Shown here: one piece after another, positions 8,038-16,178 of the stretch
How the letters are laid out: each line of letters starts with the position of its first letter
Position numbering within the stretch: position 1 is the first letter of the stretch
Source of the DNA: JAXMCK01 sp046349395
GTDB taxonomy: Bacteria; Pseudomonadota; Alphaproteobacteria; Geminicoccales; Geminicoccaceae
DNA: 64,000 bases
Reading direction: 5' to 3'
Assembly: GCA_046349395.1 (NCBI GenBank)
Contig: JAXMCK010000003.1
Span: forward strand, 806,001-870,000
Notes under the pieces: generated by a model
The model's input: the letters and a program-made list of their open reading frames with translations, nothing else
Told to the model about the DNA's origin: nothing
The model's database searches: none
Translations under genes and position numbers: made by a program

Positions 8038-9120
8038 ATGATCGTCGAGCTCAACGCGCGTTCGAAGGAGGTCTTTCGGCAGATCGTCGACGCCTATGTG
8101 GCGACGGGCGAGCCTGTCGGCTCGCGCACGATCGCGCGCCGCCTCGACGAGCAGCTCTCGCCGGCCACGATCCGCAACGTCATGGCCGACCTGGAGGAGG
8201 CGGGGCTGCTCTATGCACCGCACACCTCGGCCGGTCGCATGCCGACCGAGGCAGGCCTGCGCTTCTATATCGACGGTCTCTTGGAGCTGGGCGGCCTCAG
8301 TGACGAGGAGCGGCGGATCATCCAGAGCGAGTGCGCCGCGCGTGGCCGCAGCCTCGAAGCGGTGTTGGGCGACGCCACCAACACGCTCTCCGACCTGACG
8401 CGCTTCGCCGGCATCGTCGTGGCACCCACCAGCGACCGGCCGTTCAAGCACATCGAGTATGTCCCCCTGTCGCCCGGCCGCGCGCTGGTCGTGATGGTGA
8501 TGGACAACGGCATGGTCGAGAACCGGGTCATCGAGGTCCCGCTCGGCATGTCGGGCTCGACCCTCGTCGAGGCCGGTAACTTCCTGACCGCCCGGTTGGC
8601 TGGCCGCAGCTTCGGCGAGGCGCGCTCCACCATTCTGGAGGAAATCGAGCAGCGCCGGACCGAGCTCGACGAATTGACCCAGAAGGTCGTCTCCGAGGGG
8701 CTCGCCACCTGGGCGGATCCGAGTCGGGAGGGACGCGACGGCGGCTTCCTCATCGTCCGCGGTCATGCGCGCCTGCTCGAGGATGTGACCAACCTCATCG
8801 ACCTCGAGCGGATCCGGACGTTGTTCGACGTGTTGGAGACGCGCAGGAGCTTCCTGAAGCTGATCGACCTGGCCCAGGCGGCACGTGGCGTGCAGATCTT
8901 CGTCGGGCGCGAGAACGAGCTGTTCGGCCTGTCCGGCTGCTCGATGGTCGTCGCCCCCTACCATGCGAGCGGCGAGGACGGCCGCCCCACCGTCGTCGGT
9001 GCCATCGGCGTGATCGGCCCGACGCGAATGAACTATGCCCGGATCATCCCCCTTGTGGACTATACGGCACGGGTGGTGAGCCGATTGATGGGAACTCCGG
9101 ACAGCGAGACGCAGAGATGA
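8038..9120 (+). CDS. hrcA: Heat-inducible transcription repressor HrcA
   Basis: 360 residues. An N-terminal winged helix (motif LSPATIRNVMADLEEAGLLYAPHTSAGRMPTE, residues 40-72, given by key words) is followed by a GAF-like domain and the conserved C-terminal segment GVIGPTRMNYARIIPLVDYTA. HrcA binds CIRCE inverted repeats to repress groESL/dnaK. No CIRCE element was seen upstream here. The stop overlaps the grpE start (ATGA), the usual hrcA-grpE operon. Confidence 0.95.
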   Translation: MIVELNARSKEVFRQIVDAYVATGEPVGSRTIARRLDEQLSPATIRNVMADLEEAGLLYAPHTSAGRMPTEAGLRFYIDGLLELGGLSDEERRIIQSECAARGRSLEAVLGDATNTLSDLTRFAGIVVAPTSDRPFKHIEYVPLSPGRALVVMVMDNGMVENRVIEVPLGMSGSTLVEAGNFLTARLAGRSFGEARSTILEEIEQRRTELDELTQKVVSEGLATWADPSREGRDGGFLIVRGHARLLEDVTNLIDLERIRTLFDVLETRRSFLKLIDLAQAARGVQIFVGRENELFGLSGCSMVVAPYHASGEDGRPTVVGAIGVIGPTRMNYARIIPLVDYTARVVSRLMGTPDSETQR

Positions 9121-9713
9121 GCGAGCCGAAGAACGAGGAAGCGACCGTCGAGACCGTGGCCGACTCCGCCCCGCCCGCCGAAGCCACACCCGAGATTGCA
9201 CCGCCGACGGCCGAGGAGTTCGCGGAGATGAAGGACCGTCTCCTGCGGACGCTGGCCGAGATGGAGAACCTGCGGACGCGCACCCAGCGCGATCTCGACG
9301 AGGGGCGCAAATACGCGGTGACCTCCTTCGCCCGCGACCTCCTGGACGTGGCCGACAATCTGCGCCGTGCCCTGGCCTCGGTGCCGGCCGAGGTGAAGTC
9401 GCAGGCGGGCCCCATGGGCAATCTCGTCACCGGCGTGGAAATGACGGAGCGCTCGCTGCTCAACGCCTTCGAGAAGCACCAGGTGCGCAAGGTCTCGCCG
9501 CAGCCCGGCGAGAAGTTCGACCACAAGGTGCACCAGGCGATGTTCGAGGTGCCGACGGCCGCTCAACCGGCGGGTGCCGTTGCCGAGGTCATGCAGGACG
9601 GCTATGTGATCGGCGACCGCCTGCTACGTCCGGCGCTCGTCGGTGTGGCCAAGGCTCCTGCGGGAGAGGCGCCGCCGGCGGCACGCGGCAGCAAGGTGGA
9701 CACGAACGCCTGA
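9117..9713 (+). CDS. grpE: Nucleotide exchange factor GrpE
   Basis: 198 residues. An acidic, alanine-rich N-terminal region and a long coiled coil (about 35-75, RLLRTLAEMENLRTRTQRD) lead to the beta-domain signature FDHKVHQAMFEVP and DGYVIGDRLLRPALVGVAK. GrpE exchanges ADP for ATP on DnaK. It is cotranscribed with hrcA through a 4-base overlap. dnaK is not adjacent. Confidence 0.95.
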   Translation: MSEPKNEEATVETVADSAPPAEATPEIAPPTAEEFAEMKDRLLRTLAEMENLRTRTQRDLDEGRKYAVTSFARDLLDVADNLRRALASVPAEVKSQAGPMGNLVTGVEMTERSLLNAFEKHQVRKVSPQPGEKFDHKVHQAMFEVPTAAQPAGAVAEVMQDGYVIGDRLLRPALVGVAKAPAGEAPPAARGSKVDTNA

Positions 9714-9772
9714 GTTGAGAGGCGTACGGCGGTAATCTCCGCCTTCCGGTGTCCTCGCACGAGAGTCTGGTC

Positions 9773-10999
<1,227 letters not shown>

Positions 11000-11008
11000 C
11001 CGTCGACG

Positions 11009-12007
11009 TCAGGCCTGCGGCTTCCAGACCCGCCGCGCCAGCTCCAGCATGTTGAGGCCGAGGATGGCGCTGATGTCCTCCTCGGCGTAGCCGCGCTCGT
11101 CGAGGCCGTCGGTGATCTCGGGCAGCTGCTCGGGTGTCGCGATCTGGATGTCGGCGATGCCGCTGCCATAGCCCTGCGAGCGCGGCCACCAATAGTCACG
11201 GTCCATGCCCGGCGGGTCCTCGTCGAGGCCCTGGTTCGGGTAGGTGTAGTCGATCCCGAGCCCGATCCGCGCCGGGCCGATCCGGTCGGCCAGCCAGTCG
11301 ATGCAGTCGAGTATGGAAGGCGTCCCCGCCGCCGGATCGGTGAGGAAGCGGCCGACACCGTTGACGCAGACGATGCCGCCTGTCGCGACGCAGGCGTCGA
11401 TCTGTTCCTCGGTCGCGTTGCGCAGGTCGCCCTTCAGGGCCCGCGGGTTGGAGTGGCTGAAGATCACCGGGCCCAGGCCCATGTCCATGATGTCGAGGCT
11501 CGTCCGGTGGCCGGTGTGCGAGCAGTCCATGAACAGACCGGCCGCATGGATCGCCGCCACCACCTTGCGGCCCAGCGGCGTCAGCGGGACGTCGTCGTCG
11601 TAGCAGCCGCCGCCGATCTCGTTGTTGCGGTTGTAGGCGAGGTGGACCTGCCGCACCCCGAGCCGGGCGAAGAGGGCGATCATCTCGGGCCGGCGGTGCA
11701 GTGGGATGCCGCCCTCCAGGTCGAAGGCGACCGCGAGCTTGCCCTCCTGCTTGGCGCGCTCGATGTCGGCCACCGTCTCGACCTGGATGAAGCTCTCCGG
11801 GTGGGCGGCGATCTGGGCGCGGAACGTGGCGATCAGCGGGATGATCTGGTCCAGCGGGTTCATGTCCATGCCGATGTTCACCGACACGAAGGTCGCCCCT
11901 GCGGCCAGATGCCGCCGCAGCACGGAGACGTCGCAGTCGGCGTGCAGCGGCAGGCAGGCATGCGCGTCCCAGACATAGGCGCTACGGTAGAGATCGGCGG
12001 CGGGCAT
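11009..12007 (-). CDS. Membrane-dipeptidase-family (M19) amidohydrolase with variant metal motif
   Basis: 332 residues. M19 landmarks are a DLEGG glutamate (about 95), MDCSHTGHRT (bridging histidine region), FSHSNPRAL and the C-terminal ILGLNMLELARRVW. The usual N-terminal HxD zinc pair reads H16-A-C18 in WDAHACLPL, so the aspartate is replaced by cysteine. There is no signal peptide, unlike renal dipeptidase. The start at 12007 drops an implausible upstream extension that reads through the antisense of two other genes. Likely a cytoplasmic dipeptidase or D-aminoacylase-like enzyme; whether the altered site is active is unknown. Confidence 0.8.
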   Translation of the reverse strand: MPAADLYRSAYVWDAHACLPLHADCDVSVLRRHLAAGATFVSVNIGMDMNPLDQIIPLIATFRAQIAAHPESFIQVETVADIERAKQEGKLAVAFDLEGGIPLHRRPEMIALFARLGVRQVHLAYNRNNEIGGGCYDDDVPLTPLGRKVVAAIHAAGLFMDCSHTGHRTSLDIMDMGLGPVIFSHSNPRALKGDLRNATEEQIDACVATGGIVCVNGVGRFLTDPAAGTPSILDCIDWLADRIGPARIGLGIDYTYPNQGLDEDPPGMDRDYWWPRSQGYGSGIADIQIATPEQLPEITDGLDERGYAEEDISAILGLNMLELARRVWKPQA

Positions 12008-12079
12008 GGATCGGCGGCTCCCTGGCAATCGCCGCTTGGCTAGAGCATCCGCGTCATCGCCAGCAAGGACCCTGACACC

Positions 12080-12403
12080 GTGCGCCTCCTCACCGTCTTC
12101 ATCGTCTCGCTGATCAGCCTCTTCATCGGCGCCGTGGGTGCCATCACGCTGGGCAGCAGCTTCTTCGCCGGGGTCGGCGGCTCGACGGGCCTCGCCGTCG
12201 GTGCCCAGGTCGGCGCCTGCGCGGCGGTGGATGCGGCCCAGGCCGAGGGACTCGTGCCGGCCGAGTCGGCCGAGCGCCTGCTGACGGCCACCATCGGCCG
12301 CCTGCGCGAGGGGCCGATCGGCAAGGGTGCCGCCGAGCCGGTGCGGTGGGTCGGCACGCTGGCCGACTGCCGCGAGGTGGCGGGGAAGGCGGCGAGCCCC
12401 TGA
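12080..12403 (+). CDS. Small membrane-anchored or exported protein, unknown function
   Basis: 107 residues from a GTG start. The first 30 residues form one hydrophobic segment (FIVSLISLFIGAVGAITLG), so it is exported or anchored with the remainder outside. The rest is alanine/glycine-rich with two cysteines. It lies between two minus-strand genes with short gaps. No family recognised. Codon usage looks native. Confidence 0.5.
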   Translation: MRLLTVFIVSLISLFIGAVGAITLGSSFFAGVGGSTGLAVGAQVGACAAVDAAQAEGLVPAESAERLLTATIGRLREGPIGKGAAEPVRWVGTLADCREVAGKAASP

Positions 12404-12410
12404 CGGACGG

Positions 12411-12818
12411 TCAGTCCGGATCCTTGTCCCAGGCCCTGATCCCGTCCGGCAGCCGCACCCAATGATGGCGGCGGCAGTCGTAGACGGCCACCCGAGGCGG
12501 CGGGAAATCGGGATCGGCGAAGCCGCCCACCGCCACCGCCACGCCGGCCTGCTCGACGCCCTCCTCGGTGTGGAACAGGTTGGTGCCGCAGACCGGGCAG
12601 AAGCGGAACCGGAAGCGTGCCCCCTGATCGCCCGTGCGGAGGTACTCCGTGGCCGCGCCGTGCACGGTAAAGGGACCGGCGAATCCGGCCAGTGCAGCGA
12701 ACACGCTGCCGGTCCGTTGCTGGCAGGCGAGGCAGTGGCAGACGCCGACACTTCGCGGCTCGCCCTGCACCTCGATCCGCAGCTGGCCGCAGGAGCATGA
12801 CGCCGTTCGGGTGCGCAT
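12411..12818 (-). CDS. GFA-family zinc protein (glutathione-dependent formaldehyde-activating-like)
   Basis: 135 residues starting MRTRTASCSCGQL. Cysteine pattern typical of the GFA fold: SCSCGQL, CHCLACQQRTG and FCPVCGTNLF, giving structural and catalytic zinc sites. The family includes the glutathione-dependent formaldehyde-activating enzyme of Paracoccus, but most members have no tested activity. Start chosen at the ATG just before the first zinc motif. An in-frame start 25 codons earlier lacks conserved sequence. Confidence 0.85.
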   Translation of the reverse strand: MRTRTASCSCGQLRIEVQGEPRSVGVCHCLACQQRTGSVFAALAGFAGPFTVHGAATEYLRTGDQGARFRFRFCPVCGTNLFHTEEGVEQAGVAVAVGGFADPDFPPPRVAVYDCRRHHWVRLPDGIRAWDKDPD

Positions 12819-12936
12819 GGAGGCACCTGGTCCGCTGATGGTCTCGCCCGCTGCAGCCCGTCCGGAGGCTCGCGACGTCACAGTATGGCACACGCGACCG
12901 TCAGTCGTGCCGGATTTCGCGCCGGCGCAGCTGATG

Positions 12937-13617
12937 TCAGGCCGCGATCCGTGAAGATCGTCGTTCGAGGGCGGCCAAGGCCCGTCGTTGGCGGCGGTTC
13001 AGGCCGATCGGCTCGGGTTCGTTCGGCATTTTCGCTTCCAGCGCGGCCGAAGGCGCCACGGAAAGCCTCGAAGCTGATCTTTCTGACACCGTCGAACCGA
13101 TGGCGGGAGCACCGTCTACAGTCTGCGCTCGGGTTCGCTCGGTATCTTCGGTGAGCGCTCGGTCGCGCAGGGCGTCGAGGGTCGCCAGGGCGTCGCGCTG
13201 CTCGCGGGCGAGGCGGGCGCGGTAGCGGAGCACGGTGTTGAGCGCCTTGAGGCCGGCGGCTTTCGCCGCGTCGCGCATGGCGGCGTCCTCGATCTCCTCG
13301 GCGGCGAACAGGTCGCCCATCACCAGGGCTTCCAGCCGGTCGGCGCGCCGCTCGCGCCAGCGGCAGCGGACGACGGCCAGGGCCGCCTGCCATTCGGGCC
13401 CGTCGCGCGGACACCAGTGGGCCAGCCACATCGCCTCGTAGCGCTCGAACTCGGCGGGATCTTCGTCCGGCAACAGGAAGAATGTCTCGCCGCAGAGGCC
13501 ATGGCTGACGCCGTTCAGAGACGAGCGGGCTTTGCCGGCTTCGGTGACGGGACCTCGCGAGCCGGCGCCGTTGCGGCGCGAAGCCTCGGATTGGGCGGGT
13601 GAAGGGGTCGTCGGCAT
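12937..13617 (-). CDS. Hypothetical alphaproteobacterial protein with SEASRRNG motif
   Basis: 226 residues from the ATG at 13617. The N-terminal segment (SEASRRNGAGSRGPVTEAG, then SSLNGVSHGL) is a conserved signature of a protein group common in alphaproteobacteria, often near mobile or variable regions. The middle is an arginine/alanine-rich helical coiled coil with many charged residues. The C-terminal part ends NRRQRRALAALERRSSRIA. Function unknown; nucleic-acid binding is plausible from the basic composition. It borders the AT-rich island on its left side. Confidence 0.6.
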   Translation of the reverse strand: MPTTPSPAQSEASRRNGAGSRGPVTEAGKARSSLNGVSHGLCGETFFLLPDEDPAEFERYEAMWLAHWCPRDGPEWQAALAVVRCRWRERRADRLEALVMGDLFAAEEIEDAAMRDAAKAAGLKALNTVLRYRARLAREQRDALATLDALRDRALTEDTERTRAQTVDGAPAIGSTVSERSASRLSVAPSAALEAKMPNEPEPIGLNRRQRRALAALERRSSRIAA

Positions 13618-13889
13618 GGGCACGATCCGGGTCTGGCTGGTGGCCCGATTGTCGTGCAAGACGACTACGCGATCAAGGAATTTGCGCCTAAACTGTTGAG
13701 CCGAGTAGCCGTCCGGCGCGTGCGGCTCTGCTTTGGTGGCTCGCTGCACGCCAGTTCCATCGGCAAAGGTTCGGCGACGCCCAATGAGGTTTCCTCCCGT
13801 TTCTGGGATTGAATGTCATTGGGTGCCTCGGTAACAAAATTTGCGCATTATGCGTTATCCGGTAAGTCGTTTCCGTCGTGAGGTAGCCA

Positions 13890-14141
13890 ATGAACGTGTC
13901 CATCGGCCAACGATGGGAAGGCTTCGTCGAGAGCGTCGTGAGAAGCGGCCGGTACGGCTCCGCCAGTGAGGTGGTCCGCGAAGGGCTACGACTGGTGGAG
14001 GAGCGCGAGGCGAAGCTGCAGGCGCTTCGCGCCACACTCGAGGCTTCGATCGCCGCCGGTGGCGAGGTCACCGACGAGGAGATCGATCAGGCGCTCAATG
14101 CTTGCGAGGCCGAACTGGCGCGTGAAGGTATCGGTGCGTGA
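13890..14141 (+). CDS. parD: ParD-family antitoxin
   Basis: 83 residues. An N-terminal ribbon-helix-helix (MNVSIGQRWEGFVESVVRSGRYGSASEVVREGLRLVEERE, shown by its words NVSI, GRYGSASEVVREGLR) binds operator DNA; the C-terminal half is the toxin-neutralising helix. Family role: antitoxin to ParE ribosome-independent gyrase toxins. The stop overlaps the start of the toxin remnant (GTGA at 14138-14141), the normal parDE arrangement. The toxin itself is broken, so this copy is effectively an orphan. Confidence 0.85.
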   Translation: MNVSIGQRWEGFVESVVRSGRYGSASEVVREGLRLVEEREAKLQALRATLEASIAAGGEVTDEEIDQALNACEAELAREGIGA

Positions 14142-14404
14142 CGAAGGCGATATTCCTCGCCTCGTTCCGGGCCGATCTCGGTCGAAAAGAGTCCAAAGTC
14201 CTTTTCCCCACGGAAATTGTCCTGACCCCTTTGACTACCTGGCCCTTTGACTACCGCTCGCTGCTAAGTGGACCAGGTACAGAACGTTATTGCGCTGCGG
14301 GATATGCGCTTAAGATAGTGACGGATGTAGGCGGCACGTTTATTGCAAAGACCATTTGTATTCATCACACCACTCTTGAGATGATGTGCACAAACACTTT
14401 GTGA
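14138..14404 (+). pseudogene. Truncated ParE toxin remnant
   Basis: The GTG start overlaps the parD stop and the first about 15 residues (TKAIFLASFRADLG) fit the ParE N-terminus (strand then A/R-x-DL helix). After about base 14183 the reading frame runs into unrelated, AT-rich sequence and none of the expected ParE core follows in any frame. The ORF ends at 14404 only by chance. The break coincides with the start of the AT-rich island, so the toxin was probably cut by an insertion or deletion. Confidence 0.55.
14227..14255. repeat. Tandem 13-bp direct repeat at the island edge
   Basis: CCCTTTGACTACC occurs at 14227-14239 and again at 14243-14255, separated by TGG. It lies just after the parE break. 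It could be a target duplication or a recombination scar. Confidence 0.6.
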
Positions 14405-14678
14405 AGTCATAATTTACGTTGGGCTGCCCCCCAAGGGAGAATGTAGGTGTTACTCGCAAAAGCGCAACAAAAGTAAGGAAATAAGATCCGGTACTATAGT
14501 TTCTCTGATCAACAATTTTATAATAGTGATTTTGCACTAGGCTACCGATTTCTGGGCACCAGAGATACCAACTGTCGTTTTCGTCATATGAGAATTCATT
14601 CCAGCTCTGGCCTGAAGATGGATCAGCGATGAAGATCAAGGCTAACGCGAGCGGGTAGATGTAGATTCGAGGTCTCAT
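14340..14678 (-). CDS. Small exported cysteine-containing protein, unknown, AT-rich
   Basis: 112 residues. A signal peptide is likely (basic start, hydrophobic LALALIFIADPSSG, cleavage near residue 23). The mature part is aromatic-rich with four cysteines (WCPEIG, KCLCTSSQEWC), so two disulphides are possible. The coding sequence is much more AT-rich than the rest of the window and sits between the broken parE and the AbiJ-type gene, suggesting recent acquisition. GGGAG lies about 10 bases before the start. No family recognised; it might be an unexpressed ORF. Confidence 0.4.
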   Translation of the reverse strand: MRPRIYIYPLALALIFIADPSSGQSWNEFSYDENDSWYLWCPEIGSLVQNHYYKIVDQRNYSTGSYFLTFVALLRVTPTFSLGGQPNVNYDFTKCLCTSSQEWCDEYKWSLQ

Positions 14679-15090
14679 TTGTCGCGCACTCCCGGATTTC
14701 TTCAGACGGGCTTCGCCTTAGCCCGAATTCCCCAGCTGGCCAATGTCACCGCGCTCGTCGTCAACTACCCGGTCCGACAGCGGAATCGTCGCGTATCATC
14801 ACACCGCAAGCAACGCTTACGCTAGTTTTTATGAAGTCATAGGTGCCTTTTTGTCCCGCCCTTTTTGGTCCCCGGCGATGGAGGCGCGGCAATGACGGAT
14901 GCCGCGTAGCGTGTGCTTCCGGAGTTCTTCGGTCAGCACCCTGAGAAGGCGGTAGGGGCAGGCGTGGGCAGCTATTTGTTGGTGTTTCAGACCCCTTTTG
15001 GCTCAAAGCCACCTTTGGCTGATGATTGCAGCGAAAGGCCACTCCGTATGTCCATTCAGGACCCGTTCGTTGGGAAAGGAAGCAAAATCA
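14679..15090. other. Gene-free, AT-richer island segment
   Basis: About 410 bases between the small exported protein and the 3' end of the AbiJ-type gene. Short ORFs here lack ribosome sites, conserved motifs or native codon bias. A 55-codon minus-strand reading (about 14850-15015, containing LLRVLTEELRKHTLRGIRHC) looks protein-like but has no start and could be a fragment of a degraded gene. No terminal inverted repeats of an insertion sequence were recognised. Confidence 0.3.
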
Positions 15091-16083
15091 TTAGAATGGA
15101 ATTTCGTCTTCCAAGGGCTTGGAAGCTGGCACGACACCCTTTCGCAGGGGTGTGTTATTGACGACAAACAGGTTCAGTATGTCGTCGCGTTCCATGAACA
15201 ACACTTGGCTGCGCTTGGTCGCGTCCAGCTTACCGCCGAGCCAGTTCCGCGCCGCCTTTGTGATTTCGCCTCCAGCGACAATGAAGACGTGATCAACAAG
15301 AACCTTCCGGCTCACTTCTGGGTCGAATATCTCATGACCAGTCATCATGGAAATCTGGTTCAAGATTTCTGCGATGTTTGAACTTCCCGGCCGGGAGGCA
15401 CCTGCCGCGTCGAGCTTGCCCTTCTTCGCCTGAAGGCCAAAATAGAGGATGTGCTGCGTCGGAAGCACATAGCGCATCCACACATCCTTGCCGTACTCAA
15501 GAGCTTTGTCCTTGTGGCCCGCAGCCGTGATTCTATGAAAACCAAGCTGACGGAACAGTGGCACGAGGATTTCTTCGATTAGCTCGTCTTCGCTAGCGCG
15601 GTCGAGATATGCTGCGAGCTGGTCCCGGCGGGAGACCTCTTCCGGCGACATGGGACGGTGCGGGTTCGCAGCCGCGCCGAGCACCGTCCTTGTCACGGTG
15701 TGGCGGAGATAGCACCGGCGATCATCTCCATAGAACGCCTCGAAACCTTCTCGCGCCAACGCGGCATTGAGGCGTTCCATCGCACCCGGCCGCTCGTTCC
15801 CCTCATTTTGTGCATCGCCCTGGTCCATCAGGGTAGCGATGACGCGTAGGAAGGCGTCGGGAGGCGTGTTCGCGTTCTTCCACGGCTTTCCTAGAATTTC
15901 TCCGAGCGTGTTTGCAACCCACCAGGATCTGGTCGATCCATCGTGGCGGTACTCAGTGCCGGCGTCTTCGAAGAAATGCGAGAGATAGCTGCTGCTGCGG
16001 TAGGGAAATAGGCTGGTGTCGGAATTGGCATTGCCGCAGACCATATCGGCCAACTCCTCCAAGGTTCTGCGACGAAATTTCAT
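15091..16083 (-). CDS. AbiJ-type abortive-infection protein with Mrr-like nuclease domain
   Basis: 330 residues. An AbiJ-NTD3-like region (about 1-135, MKFRRRTLEELADMVCGN onward) is followed by a restriction-endonuclease-like domain at about 160-305. Catalytic candidates are Asp200 (EYGKDVW) and Gln218-x-Lys220 (LQAKKGK), the D...QxK form of the PD-(D/E)xK site seen in Mrr-like nucleases. The segment RSQVLFMERDDILNLFVV is a hallmark of this group. Likely anti-phage defence acting by nucleic-acid cleavage on infection; activity is inferred. It is transcribed alone and lies in an AT-richer island beside toxin-antitoxin debris. Confidence 0.75.
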   Translation of the reverse strand: MKFRRRTLEELADMVCGNANSDTSLFPYRSSSYLSHFFEDAGTEYRHDGSTRSWWVANTLGEILGKPWKNANTPPDAFLRVIATLMDQGDAQNEGNERPGAMERLNAALAREGFEAFYGDDRRCYLRHTVTRTVLGAAANPHRPMSPEEVSRRDQLAAYLDRASEDELIEEILVPLFRQLGFHRITAAGHKDKALEYGKDVWMRYVLPTQHILYFGLQAKKGKLDAAGASRPGSSNIAEILNQISMMTGHEIFDPEVSRKVLVDHVFIVAGGEITKAARNWLGGKLDATKRSQVLFMERDDILNLFVVNNTPLRKGVVPASKPLEDEIPF

Positions 16084-16178
16084 TGCCTACTGTTGGTCGG
16101 AGCCATGGGGTCACCACCAGCGATACCACCACCCGCCTCTGTGGTCATTGCTATCACGATCCCAGGTCTGCAGCTCGT

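Noticed and set aside
8000..8038. Search for a CIRCE element upstream of hrcA
   Set aside because: No TTAGCACTC-N9-GAGTGCTAA-like inverted repeat was found in the 104-base gap.
14761..15042. Minus-strand ORF of 93 codons in the AT-rich island
   Set aside because: No ribosome site, no family resemblance, and another frame looks equally protein-like; not called as a gene.
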